From assembly GCA_964515805.1 (NCBI GenBank), contig CAZEUZ010000118.1, forward strand, positions 1 through 5,824: a DNA stretch of 5,824 bases, in the 5' to 3' direction. The notes under the pieces were generated by a model that made no database searches, was not told where the DNA came from, and saw nothing but the letters and a program-made list of their open reading frames with translations. The stretch comes from CAZEUZ01 sp964515805. GTDB taxonomy: Bacteria > Pseudomonadota > Gammaproteobacteria > Pseudomonadales > Cellvibrionaceae. Below are positions 1 through 5,824 of the stretch, piece by piece. How positions within the stretch are numbered: the stretch's first letter is position 1; every line of letters starts with the position of its first letter. Both the position numbers and the translations under genes were made by a program.

Positions 1-357
1 TGCAGTTTCAGTAATAACTTTGACCGGTAGATAATGATCTTGATCCTCACCAACGTGCAGATGGGATATGAATTGATCGTGTTTGGATGAATGTTCTTCC
101 ACTAATTTCCAAAGTTTGTCGAATGCTTCCGGTTCGAAGGGTCGATTGACGCTTCCCCATTCTATAGCGTCGGCGGTAGATGGCTCTTTAACGATAAAGC
201 GATCGGCAGGTGAGCGTCCGGTCCGTTTACCCGTAGTGGTGGTCAAAGCCCCGGTGTGTGAAAGTTTGCCTTCCCCTCTACTAAGCGCCTGCTCAATTAA
301 CTCAGCAGCGCTGATATCGGTGAAGATTGTCGGTTTGGTATCATCGATCTGTGTCAT
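1..357 (-). CDS. pckA: Phosphoenolpyruvate carboxykinase (ATP), N-terminal part
   Basis: This cytosolic enzyme converts oxaloacetate and ATP to phosphoenolpyruvate, ADP and CO2, the entry step of gluconeogenesis. Only the first 119 residues are in the window; the rest lies beyond the left edge. The visible part matches the N-terminal domain of ATP-type PckA: a GALTTTTGKRTGRSPADRF block around residues 36-54, then EPSTADAIEWG and NRPFEP, then a HYLPVKVITETA segment at 108-119. In TGRSP, Arg48 corresponds to the substrate-binding Arg65 of the E. coli enzyme (family knowledge). The start is the ATG at 357-355, preceded 7 bases upstream by an AGGA ribosome-binding site. The N-terminus is shorter than that of E. 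coli PckA and closer to the Pseudomonas type, by recollection. It lies downstream of waaF on the same strand, but the 247-base gap suggests its own promoter. Identity is near certain. Confidence 0.95.
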   Translation of the reverse strand, partial: MTQIDDTKPTIFTDISAAELIEQALSRGEGKLSHTGALTTTTGKRTGRSPADRFIVKEPSTADAIEWGSVNRPFEPEAFDKLWKLVEEHSSKHDQFISHLHVGEDQDHYLPVKVITETA

Positions 358-364
358 TTTCTGA

Positions 365-368
365 TCCT
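365..368 (-). promoter_or_regulatory. Ribosome binding site of pckA
   Basis: On the minus strand AGGA lies 7 bases before the ATG at 357-355. This is the clearest Shine-Dalgarno of the minus-strand genes in the window and supports this start. Confidence 0.7.
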
Positions 369-552
369 ATATTAGTCTCTGGTTGTTCCTCAACTGTACT
401 GTTAAAACAGGTGCCACTACAACGAACATCCCAGCTGAACAGTGATTATTGCCAATTGTTATGCTCTTTGATTTGAATTTAGTCGTTCATTAAAGCCAAT
501 TGCAGCCTTAAAGGCAACACTATGTCGGAAATTTATGGAGAGAGCAAACCTA

Positions 553-566
553 TAGAACAGGTTCTA
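553..566. repeat. Short inverted repeat TAGAAC-AG-GTTCTA
   Basis: Perfect 6-bp arms flank a 2-base centre, about 40 bases beyond the waaF stop. It is not followed by a T run on either strand, so it does not look like an intrinsic terminator. It could be an operator half-site pair or chance. Confidence 0.35.
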
Positions 567-604
567 CAAGTGCTGCTGTTAATTCATCATTATTTCTTTT
601 TGCT

Positions 605-1666
605 TTATTTTTTCATTGGTTTTTCAGTAGGTTGTAAGAGATTAAAAATCATTTGCTCAATATGATCCGGTCGAATATGACGCAGACAATGGAGGTGTTT
701 TAATGGGCATTGACGCTTAAAGCAGGGGCTGCAACTCAAGTTTAGATGAGCTATAGCGGTTTTTTCGGTGAGAGGTGGTGTGAATTTAGGTGTTGATGAG
801 CCATAGATAGCCACGACCGGGCAGTTGACTGCTGAGGCAACATGCATTAGCCCAGAATCGTTGGCTACAGCAACGTGACAGAAATTCAGTAGATCAATTA
901 CATCGATAATACGTGTTTTACCACATAGATTACGAATGGTTCTCTCTGAATTCTTGGCAATTTCCGCACCTACTGGCCTATCTTTTTCCGACCCCAATAT
1001 TATCACCTGATAACCATGGTTTTGCATCGTCTTGGCCAAATTGGCATAGTATTCCAGAGGCCACTGTTTTGCTGGCCCGTACTCAGCGCCAGGCAATAGC
1101 GCAACAGTGGGTAAATTGGGGTTGAGTCTCAAGCGATTGATAACGTTAGCCTGATTGACTGTGTCTATGGTTAATTCGGGATAAGGGATATTAAACGGCT
1201 GCTGTGCATCAGCGGATGTCAACCCGAGTGCGACGAAACGTTTGACTGTTTGATCCAATAATACTGGATCAAATGGTCGACGATCATTGATCAAACCATA
1301 TCGCTGTTCCCCGGTAAAGCCGGTGCGCATGGGAATCTTTGCAAAGAAAGGCAACAGCGACGCTTTTAACGAACGCGGTAATACAATGGCCTGTTGATAT
1401 TTTCCCCTGAGCGTTTTTCCCGACTGATAGCGTTTTTTTAGCGCCAATTCCCCATGACTGACGTGCAGAGGAATGTTTTGTGTGACTTCAGGCATACGGC
1501 TGAGTAAAGGCACTGACCACGCAGGCGCAGAGACGTCGATGGAACGCTCCGGTTGTTGTAACTTTAATGTTTTAAAGAGACTTTGAGCCATTACCATATC
1601 GCCGATCCATGAGGGGCCGACTACTAATAAGGCGGGTCGTTCGTTGGGCACAACTGCTTCTGACAA
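605..1666 (-). CDS. waaF: ADP-heptose:LPS heptosyltransferase II
   Basis: WaaF transfers the second L-glycero-D-manno-heptose from ADP-heptose onto heptose I of the LPS inner core, at the cytoplasmic face of the inner membrane. It is a family 9 GT-B glycosyltransferase. The 353 residues carry GPSWIGDMVMAQSL at 17-30, where Asp23 aligns with the proposed catalytic Asp of WaaC. They also carry APAW at 47-50, RTGFTGEQRYGL near 114-125, PGAEYGPAKQWP at 192-203 and NDSGLMHVASA at 269-279 (donor site). Length is close to the roughly 348 residues of the E. coli protein. The C-terminus has four cysteines at 312, 315, 320 and 327 that E. coli WaaF lacks. The longest frame starts at TTG 1666-1664, 7 bases after the hldD stop. 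An in-frame GTG at 1651-1649, with weak AGAAG five bases before it, is an equally possible start five residues later. Neither has a strong Shine-Dalgarno, which suggests translational coupling to hldD. Confidence 0.95.
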   Translation of the reverse strand: MSEAVVPNERPALLVVGPSWIGDMVMAQSLFKTLKLQQPERSIDVSAPAWSVPLLSRMPEVTQNIPLHVSHGELALKKRYQSGKTLRGKYQQAIVLPRSLKASLLPFFAKIPMRTGFTGEQRYGLINDRRPFDPVLLDQTVKRFVALGLTSADAQQPFNIPYPELTIDTVNQANVINRLRLNPNLPTVALLPGAEYGPAKQWPLEYYANLAKTMQNHGYQVIILGSEKDRPVGAEIAKNSERTIRNLCGKTRIIDVIDLLNFCHVAVANDSGLMHVASAVNCPVVAIYGSSTPKFTPPLTEKTAIAHLNLSCSPCFKRQCPLKHLHCLRHIRPDHIEQMIFNLLQPTEKPMKK

Positions 1667-1673
1667 TGATGAT

Positions 1674-2636
1674 TTAATGAACGTCTTTGGAATGTAGCCA
1701 GTTCAAATAATCGGCCACTCCTTGCTCAACAGTAGAAAATGGTTTGTTATAGCCAATATTGCGCAGTTGCGTTATGTCGGCTTGGGTATAACTTTGGTAA
1801 GCTCCCTGCAGGTGTTTGGGGAATGGGATGTATTCTATTTCACCTTTCTGGTGATAGGAAATGACTGCGTTGGCAATATCGTTAAATGTTTGGCAGCGGC
1901 CAGTACCACAATTAAAAATACCGGACTTTACTGGGTGTTGCATAAACCATAAATTGACATCGACTGCATCTTTCACATAGATGAAGTCTCGCCGTTGCTC
2001 ACCTGCGCTACAGCCGTCATAGGCGCCAAAAAGCTTGACTGTTTGACTGCCTCCACACAGTTGGCCGTCTAAATGATAGGCGACACTGGACATAGAACCC
2101 TTGTGCTGTTCTCGTGGACCATATACGTTAAAATAGCGTAAGCCAACAATTTGACTTTGGGATGCAGGCGAATTGACTAAGATATCGCGTACGTATTGGT
2201 CAAAAAGATATTTGGAATAACCATAAATGTTGAGTGGCTTCTCAAACTCACTATGCTCCCTAAATTGTTGACTGGAGCCATAGATAGCAGCGGAGGATGC
2301 ATAGATAAATTGGCATTTGTTAGTGAGGGCAAAACGCAATAACTTTTTTGAGTATTCATAGTTATTGGTCATCATGTATTGGCCGTTCCATTCGGTGGTG
2401 TCAGAACAGGCGCCTTGGTGAAAGATAGCCCGCACATTTGTCAGTGCATTGTTTTCAACCAGCGTTAGAAATTCATTTTTGTCGACATAATCGGTAATGT
2501 TGCAGTCGACAATGTTGTTAAATTTTCTGCCGTCCGTAAGATCGTCAACGACGACTATATCACTGTGTCCCAGCGCGTTTAGCCCGTGAACAATGTTGCT
2601 GCCGATAAATCCGCAGCCGCCGGTCACAATAATCAT
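1674..2636 (-). CDS. hldD: ADP-L-glycero-D-manno-heptose 6-epimerase
   Basis: HldD (RfaD/GmhD) inverts C6 of ADP-D-glycero-D-manno-heptose to give ADP-L-glycero-D-manno-heptose, the donor used by WaaC and WaaF for the LPS inner core. It is a cytosolic NADP-dependent short-chain dehydrogenase/reductase. The 320 residues show the nucleotide-binding TGGCGFIG at 5-12, HQGACSDTTEW at 73-83, YASSAAIYG at 112-120 with the catalytic serine region at 114-115, and the YxxxK pair Tyr138/Lys142 in IYGYSKYLFDQY. RYFNVYGPRE, HKGSM, RRDFIYVKDAVDVNLWF and GTGRCQTF follow in the usual order. It is about ten residues longer than the 310-residue E. coli protein, mainly through extra residues (GAYDGCSAGEQ) before RRDF. 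The ATG at 2636-2634 puts the Rossmann fold at residue 1 as in homologues, although the Shine-Dalgarno is weak. It is followed 7 bases later by waaF, the conserved hldD-waaF order. Confidence 0.97.
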   Translation of the reverse strand: MIIVTGGCGFIGSNIVHGLNALGHSDIVVVDDLTDGRKFNNIVDCNITDYVDKNEFLTLVENNALTNVRAIFHQGACSDTTEWNGQYMMTNNYEYSKKLLRFALTNKCQFIYASSAAIYGSSQQFREHSEFEKPLNIYGYSKYLFDQYVRDILVNSPASQSQIVGLRYFNVYGPREQHKGSMSSVAYHLDGQLCGGSQTVKLFGAYDGCSAGEQRRDFIYVKDAVDVNLWFMQHPVKSGIFNCGTGRCQTFNDIANAVISYHQKGEIEYIPFPKHLQGAYQSYTQADITQLRNIGYNKPFSTVEQGVADYLNWLHSKDVH

Positions 2637-2735
2637 AACGTTTTCTAACTAAGAAGGAATTTTCAGGAAGCTTACTGTCTTACCTAATCTGGGTCAATCA
2701 TATGACAAATGTTAATCTAATAGGTGCTAAATATT
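2637..2735. promoter_or_regulatory. Divergent promoter region between hldD-waaF and the glycosyltransferase
   Basis: These 99 bases separate two divergent genes and so must carry promoters for both, or lie within leaders. On the minus strand a loose candidate for hldD is TTGACC, a 17-base spacer, then TAAGCT (three of six matches at -10), which is not convincing. TCATATGA around 2699-2706 is an 8-bp palindrome flanked by further partial symmetry (GTCA...TGAC). I see no sigma-32-like sequence of the kind known for E. coli hldD. Function is inferred from gene orientation. Confidence 0.45.
2722..2726 (+). promoter_or_regulatory. Ribosome binding site deciding the glycosyltransferase start
   Basis: AGGTG lies 9 bases before the ATG at 2736-2738 and matches the anti-Shine-Dalgarno core. 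An upstream in-frame GTG at 2724-2726 falls inside this motif, so it is better read as part of the ribosome-binding site than as the start codon. Confidence 0.65.
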
Positions 2736-3824
2736 ATGACAATCTCTTGTATTGCCGTCACTTCTCATAGTGACCTTCCGGAGACACACCTTTTTATCGG
2801 TCTCCGGCAAGCAGGTGTTGATTTAGAAGTCATGTGCCCGGCGGATGCGCCTCATCGTCAGCTGTTAATCGAAGCGGGAATTCCACTAACGGACTTAGTA
2901 TTATCCGGTCGTGTGGATAGGTATGGCATTGAGAAGATCAAAAAACGATTATTGGTGCGTAAACCATCGATCTTACACGCCTTTAACAACAAGGCCGTAT
3001 CCAACAGTTTATTCGCAACCAAAGGAATGAATATTATCTTTATTGCCTACCGTGGCATAGAAGGGAACGTCAGCTACTATGACCCCATGTCTTGGATGAC
3101 CTATTTGCATCCAAGAGTCAACGCTATCGTCTGTGTCGCAAATGCTATTCGTGACTATTTTTTCAATATGCGCTTTTTAGGAATCAAGTTGCCGGTAAAA
3201 AAAGCACTAACTATTTACAAAGGCCATCGGCGAGAGTGGTACCAGCATCCTGGGATAGATCTAAAACGATGGGGTATTCCTAAAACGGCTTTTGTCATCG
3301 CTTGTACTGTCAATGACCGTCCCCGCAAAGGATTGGACCAATTAATTGCAGCGACGATGTTTTTATCCAATAAAGATATTCATTTATTGTTGATCGGCCA
3401 AATAGGCGATACCAAATTATTGCAACAAATTAAAAAAAGTCCCCTGCGGGAAAATATTCACCTATTGGGATTCCAGAAGCATGCTTATGCTATTGTAAAA
3501 AATTGTGATGTATCCATTTTGCCTGCAGTCAAACGTGAAGGCTTGCCAAAAGGTATTATCGAAGGAATGATTCAGGGTGTGGCGCCGATAGTGACAGATT
3601 CCGGCGGTAGTCCCGAATTGATTGAAGATAATGTCTCCGGTCAAATTATTCCGCCGCGGTCACCCCAGGCCATTGCCGATGCAATAATGGCATATTACGA
3701 TAATCGTCAATGGCTGCAATCCGTAAAAGCAAATGCTGTAAAACGCATCGTTAATTGCTTCTCTGTAGAAAAAACGATTGAACAACATCTCGAACTGTAC
3801 CGGCGATTAACTAGAGCGTGTTGA
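2736..3824 (+). CDS. Family 4 (GT-B) glycosyltransferase, probable LPS core or surface glycan
   Basis: This is a predicted retaining glycosyltransferase of 362 residues using a nucleotide-activated sugar. Donor and acceptor are not readable from sequence. The N-terminal Rossmann-like domain carries VTSHSDLPETHLFIGLRQAG early on, and a characteristic AYRGIEGNVSYYDP block near 104-117 followed by HPRVNAIVCVANAIRDYF. The C-terminal domain begins near VIACTVNDRPRKGLDQLI (187-204), whose Arg/Lys are expected to contact the donor phosphates. It ends with the EX7E motif (Glu268 and Glu276 in EGLPKGIIE) and TDSGGSPELI, all typical of GT4. No signal peptide or membrane segment is evident, so it is probably cytosolic or peripheral at the inner membrane. 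It diverges from hldD-waaF, which suggests a role in LPS core extension. That role is inference from position. The ATG at 2736 is chosen because AGGTG is well spaced before it; a GTG at 2724 would add four residues. Confidence 0.88.
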   Translation: MTISCIAVTSHSDLPETHLFIGLRQAGVDLEVMCPADAPHRQLLIEAGIPLTDLVLSGRVDRYGIEKIKKRLLVRKPSILHAFNNKAVSNSLFATKGMNIIFIAYRGIEGNVSYYDPMSWMTYLHPRVNAIVCVANAIRDYFFNMRFLGIKLPVKKALTIYKGHRREWYQHPGIDLKRWGIPKTAFVIACTVNDRPRKGLDQLIAATMFLSNKDIHLLLIGQIGDTKLLQQIKKSPLRENIHLLGFQKHAYAIVKNCDVSILPAVKREGLPKGIIEGMIQGVAPIVTDSGGSPELIEDNVSGQIIPPRSPQAIADAIMAYYDNRQWLQSVKANAVKRIVNCFSVEKTIEQHLELYRRLTRAC

Positions 3825-3913
3825 CTGGTGATGGCTAGCAGAATGTAGGTTCTATTTCCTTTGTCATTTGACGGTTATTTGCTTTTATTTCTCAAAGGGA
3901 TAAAAAAGTCGTC
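3825..3913. other. Short convergent intergenic region
   Basis: This gap separates the 3' ends of the glycosyltransferase and nudC and should contain transcript ends for both. The best pairing is CCTTTG near 3858 with CAAAGG near 3893, separated by a loop of about 29 bases. That is too long and AT-rich for a normal intrinsic terminator, and no T run follows on either strand. No terminator is called. Confidence 0.4.
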
Positions 3914-4879
3914 CTATAACAAATTAACCAGACTTTCCCCAGTTCGTTGTAGATACCAGTTATCCATTAATTGAAACGATATGGACAGTGAGCTGGAAAT
4001 AAGCAATTCTCTTTTCTGAATGGCCGTCGCCAGCTGATCGGCAGTATACCAATCAGCTGCAATGATTTCTCCGTCGTGAAAAGTCATTTCATGCTGCTGC
4101 GTTGTTGCGTAAAAGCCCAGCATCAATGACTGTGGGAAAGGCCAGGGTTGAGAGGCTTGATAATGGATTGCATCGAGATCTAATCCAACTTCCTCGTAGA
4201 CTTCCCGTTTGACGGCATCTTCGATGGATTCTCCCGCCTCGACAAATCCGGCGAGACAGGAAAAACGCTTCTCCGGCCACATTTTGCCTCTCGCCAACAG
4301 GCATTGTTCGCCACGTATTACTAGCACGATAACGGCAGGATCGAGCCTGGGATAAGTTTCATGAGAACAACCGCTATTGGTGCAACACCGGCTATGGCCT
4401 GCCGGGGTGGGAGCAGTCGCGTGTCCGCAGCGATTGCAGTAGTGATTATTGTCATGCCAAAAAAGCAGCCCTTGTGCTGTCGTCAACAGATTGGCCATGG
4501 GACGGCTGATTTTAATAGCGAGTTCTCTCAGATTGAGCCATTGAAATTCAGATAATGGCAGATCATTGACAGCTTTAACTGCAAAAACGGGAATGTCGCC
4601 CATTGTCGATTGTAGACCGATGAAAAGCGCCGCAGATATACTGATTTTCAGGTCGTGCATGGCTTTGCCGCTGAAAAGACAGACGCTGTCCTCGCTGCAG
4701 GCAAAATCGTGATCTTTCATCAGCAAATATCTAGCATCATCAGAATGTTGCAGCGAACGGATGTAGTCAGTCTGTTGACGCCGATGCCCTTGCCGGTCAA
4801 GACCGTCATCGGTCAGTAGAATTTGCTGTTGCAATGCGACATTCGCTTGGTTCGATATCTCTTTCCTTACCTTTTTCAT
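3914..4879 (-). CDS. nudC: NAD(+) diphosphatase / NAD-RNA decapping hydrolase (Nudix)
   Basis: NudC cleaves the pyrophosphate of NAD(H) to NMN(H) and AMP, and in E. coli removes 5'-NAD caps from RNA (family knowledge). The 321 residues have three parts. The N-terminal Nudix-like domain runs to about residue 140. A zinc ribbon follows with Cys148, Cys151, Cys166 and Cys171 (the CNRCG and CCTNSGC segments), then ETYPRLDPAVI. The catalytic Nudix domain has a perfect GX5EX7REUXEEXGU box at 211-233 (Gly211, Glu217, Arg225, Glu226, Glu229, Glu230). The subfamily signature SQPWPFPQSLM at 243-253 separates NADH pyrophosphatases from other Nudix enzymes. It is longer than the 257-residue E. coli protein, mostly at the N-terminus. 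ATG 4879-4877 is chosen; a GTG directly upstream at 4882-4880 would add one residue. No strong Shine-Dalgarno is visible. Upstream lies a 9+9 bp palindrome. Confidence 0.95.
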   Translation of the reverse strand: MKKVRKEISNQANVALQQQILLTDDGLDRQGHRRQQTDYIRSLQHSDDARYLLMKDHDFACSEDSVCLFSGKAMHDLKISISAALFIGLQSTMGDIPVFAVKAVNDLPLSEFQWLNLRELAIKISRPMANLLTTAQGLLFWHDNNHYCNRCGHATAPTPAGHSRCCTNSGCSHETYPRLDPAVIVLVIRGEQCLLARGKMWPEKRFSCLAGFVEAGESIEDAVKREVYEEVGLDLDAIHYQASQPWPFPQSLMLGFYATTQQHEMTFHDGEIIAADWYTADQLATAIQKRELLISSSLSISFQLMDNWYLQRTGESLVNLL

Positions 4880-4998
4880 CACTTACATTGTTTTCTACAA
4901 TCACCCTAACCGTTAGGGTGCACAGCCACGCAAATTTTCTCTATCTAACAATAAAAATGTAACAACAGACAAAATTTGTGTCGATGAATTATCGACCG
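4880..4998. other. Intergenic region between the phosphoesterase gene and nudC
   Basis: This is the likely site of a nudC promoter, as both flanking genes are on the minus strand. A weak minus-strand candidate is TTGTCT, an 18-base spacer and TTAGAT, upstream of the 4902-4920 palindrome. Two further short dyads occur: ACAAA-A-TTTGT at 4969-4979, and TCGAT/ATCGA arms at 4981-4995 just past the upstream gene's stop. Neither is followed by a T run that would make it a clear terminator. Confidence 0.35.
4902..4920. promoter_or_regulatory. Perfect 19-bp palindrome upstream of nudC, possible operator
   Basis: CACCCTAAC and GTTAGGGTG are perfect 9-bp inverted repeats around a single central C. The near edge is 22 bases before the nudC ATG. 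No T run follows on either strand and the 1-base centre is too tight for an ordinary hairpin, so an operator for a dimeric regulator is more likely than a terminator. The regulator is unknown. The 8-mer ACCGTTAG at the right of its centre (4909-4916) recurs at 4995-5002. Confidence 0.55.
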
Positions 4999-5824
4999 TT
5001 AGTGATTAATGCTCCACTCAATCTTTCGTGCTACTAATGTTATTCCTCGGTTTTGTCTCTCTGTTGCTGGCAATATATCCATACTTGGCCATAAACCCGA
5101 CGATAGCGCATCTGTATAGCCGTTATCGAGTCCAGTTGTAATCATTGCTTGTCTCGCAGAGGTGAAATCATAGTCCAATGGATGGTGTTCGATGCGTATT
5201 TTTCCCCGTGATACAGGATAAACCAGGCTGAACCAGGTCGTTGTCGCACCATCATTGGCAGGCAGGCCAATAGCGCCGGTATTATGCCAAACTTTTTTGT
5301 TGGCTTTGTTAGTTGACTGATACGTGAATGGTATGCCGCAGTGTCCGGCAAAAATAATATCGGCTTCGGTATGAGTAAATTCTTCAGTAAATACAGTCTC
5401 CGGATCAGAAGGAAAAATAAATCGATTGATAGACGTAACTCCTCCATGGACAACTTGGCAGTTAACACCGCTAAAGTGAAACGTGATTTTTTCCGGTAGC
5501 TGTTTAAACCATAAGCGATGATCATCGTTGAGTTGTGCCTTTGCGTATCGATACCACTGTGTCGATAGTAAATCGCATTGGCTACCGTTGGTAAAACCGC
5601 AGCCGCAGTCATCGGCATCTTCAGCCAGTGATTCTTCACAATTGCCCATCAGTACCGTTACCCCCCAGTAGCGCAATAATGTTACTGTTTCGTTTGGCGA
5701 TGCGCAGTAAGCAACTGTATCACCGGTACAAATGCAGTGGCTGGGAGGTATACCCAATTTTTCTGCCTGTTGCTGCAATGCTCTAGTGGCCTGTAAATTA
5801 GAGTAGGGACCACCGAATATTAAC
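4999..5824 (-). CDS. Divergent calcineurin-like metallophosphoesterase family protein, 5' end missing
   Basis: The reading frame is open to the right edge, so the true start lies outside the window; 274 residues are visible. The only candidate start inside is a TTG at 5778, but the coding sequence clearly continues upstream as LIFGGPYSNLQATRA, homologous in position to the DxHGNxxAL opening of YfcE/PrpE-like phosphoesterases. In visible numbering, later blocks are CTGDTVAYC (32-40), MGNCEESL (59-66), VVHGG (124-128), GHCGIPF (160-166) and NTGAIGLPAND (181-191), in the order expected for this fold. Several canonical ligands are replaced: the first Asp and His are absent in GGPYSN, GNH is GNC, and GHxH is GHCG. 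A cysteine-rich DDCGCGFTNGSQC lies at 71-83. Similar GGPYSN proteins are annotated as metallophosphoesterases, by recollection only. Substrate is unknown. No signal peptide can be judged because the start is missing. Confidence 0.8.
   Translation of the reverse strand, partial: LIFGGPYSNLQATRALQQQAEKLGIPPSHCICTGDTVAYCASPNETVTLLRYWGVTVLMGNCEESLAEDADDCGCGFTNGSQCDLLSTQWYRYAKAQLNDDHRLWFKQLPEKITFHFSGVNCQVVHGGVTSINRFIFPSDPETVFTEEFTHTEADIIFAGHCGIPFTYQSTNKANKKVWHNTGAIGLPANDGATTTWFSLVYPVSRGKIRIEHHPLDYDFTSARQAMITTGLDNGYTDALSSGLWPSMDILPATERQNRGITLVARKIEWSINH

Larger units (their letters stand above)
358..604. other. Intergenic region: pckA leader and promoter area
   Basis: This is the longest non-coding stretch in the window, between the waaF stop and the pckA start, both on the minus strand. 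It should carry the pckA promoter and any waaF transcript end. I see no credible open reading frame, no tRNA-like structure and no clear GC-rich hairpin followed by a T run. Short dyads are present: CTGTT/AACAG at 399-410, GCCTT/AAGGC around 505-515, and a 6+6 bp dyad at 553-566. No -35/-10 pair was good enough to name. Regulatory content is inferred from position and length only. Confidence 0.4.

Noticed and set aside
83..364. Plus-strand open frame of 93 codons
   Set aside because: It lies opposite the clear PckA N-terminus, has no recognisable protein features and is a shadow of that gene.
3856..3900. Possible bidirectional terminator between the convergent genes
   Set aside because: The arms are only 6-8 bp with a loop near 29 bases and no T run follows on either strand.
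4089..4304. Minus-strand overlapping frame inside nudC
   Set aside because: It overlaps the Nudix box coding region, is low-complexity and Arg-rich, and has no independent support.
4981..4995. TCGAT/ATCGA dyad after the phosphoesterase stop as an intrinsic terminator
   Set aside because: The 5-bp AT-rich stem is weak and is not directly followed by a T run on the minus strand.
5142..5639. Minus-strand open frame of 165 codons in another frame of the phosphoesterase gene
   Set aside because: The overlapping frame carries all the family motifs (GD, GNCEE, VHGG, GHCGIPF); the alternative frame shows none and is a shadow.
5776..5778. TTG at 5778-5776 as the start of the phosphoesterase gene
   Set aside because: The frame continues upstream to the window edge with conserved-looking sequence (GGPYSNLQA) that fits the family's first motif, so the start is outside the window.
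1..5824. A novel defence, mobile or multi-gene system
   Set aside because: The genes are recognisable housekeeping or cell-envelope types, with no transposase, integrase, repeat array, toxin-antitoxin pair or unusual gene cluster seen.

Overview
The window reads as a chromosomal segment of a gammaproteobacterium of moderate GC content, probably non-enteric. PckA, HldD and WaaF all resemble gammaproteobacterial versions, and the hldD-waaF order matches the enterobacterial inner-core LPS locus. The genus cannot be named from sequence alone. No mobile element, CRISPR array, tRNA or rRNA was seen. Coding density is high, with short gaps except for one 247-base gap in front of pckA.

Layout, left to right. 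(1) The first 119 codons of pckA (ATP-dependent PEP carboxykinase) lie on the minus strand and run off the left edge. (2) A non-coding gap at 358-604 holds the pckA leader and a few short dyads. (3) A minus-strand pair, hldD then waaF, sits only 7 bases apart. HldD makes ADP-L-glycero-D-manno-heptose and WaaF uses that sugar as donor for the second inner-core heptose of LPS. (4) Diverging from hldD across about 100 bases is a plus-strand family 4 (GT-B) glycosyltransferase, which probably also works on a cell-surface glycan. (5) Converging on it from the right is nudC (NAD(H) pyrophosphatase / NAD-RNA decapping Nudix enzyme) on the minus strand. (6) Upstream of nudC is a 117-base gap with a perfect 9+9 bp palindrome close to the nudC start. 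(7) A minus-strand gene for a divergent calcineurin-like metallophosphoesterase runs off the right edge, so its N-terminus is missing.

The central three genes form a plausible LPS-core module: donor synthesis, heptose transfer and a further glycosyl transfer. No waaC, waaA or O-antigen genes are visible here. pckA, nudC and the phosphoesterase look like ordinary chromosomal neighbours and share no evident pathway. I found no convincing undescribed multi-gene system. The items most worth a second look are the phosphoesterase-like protein, whose expected metal ligands are partly replaced, and the palindrome in front of nudC.
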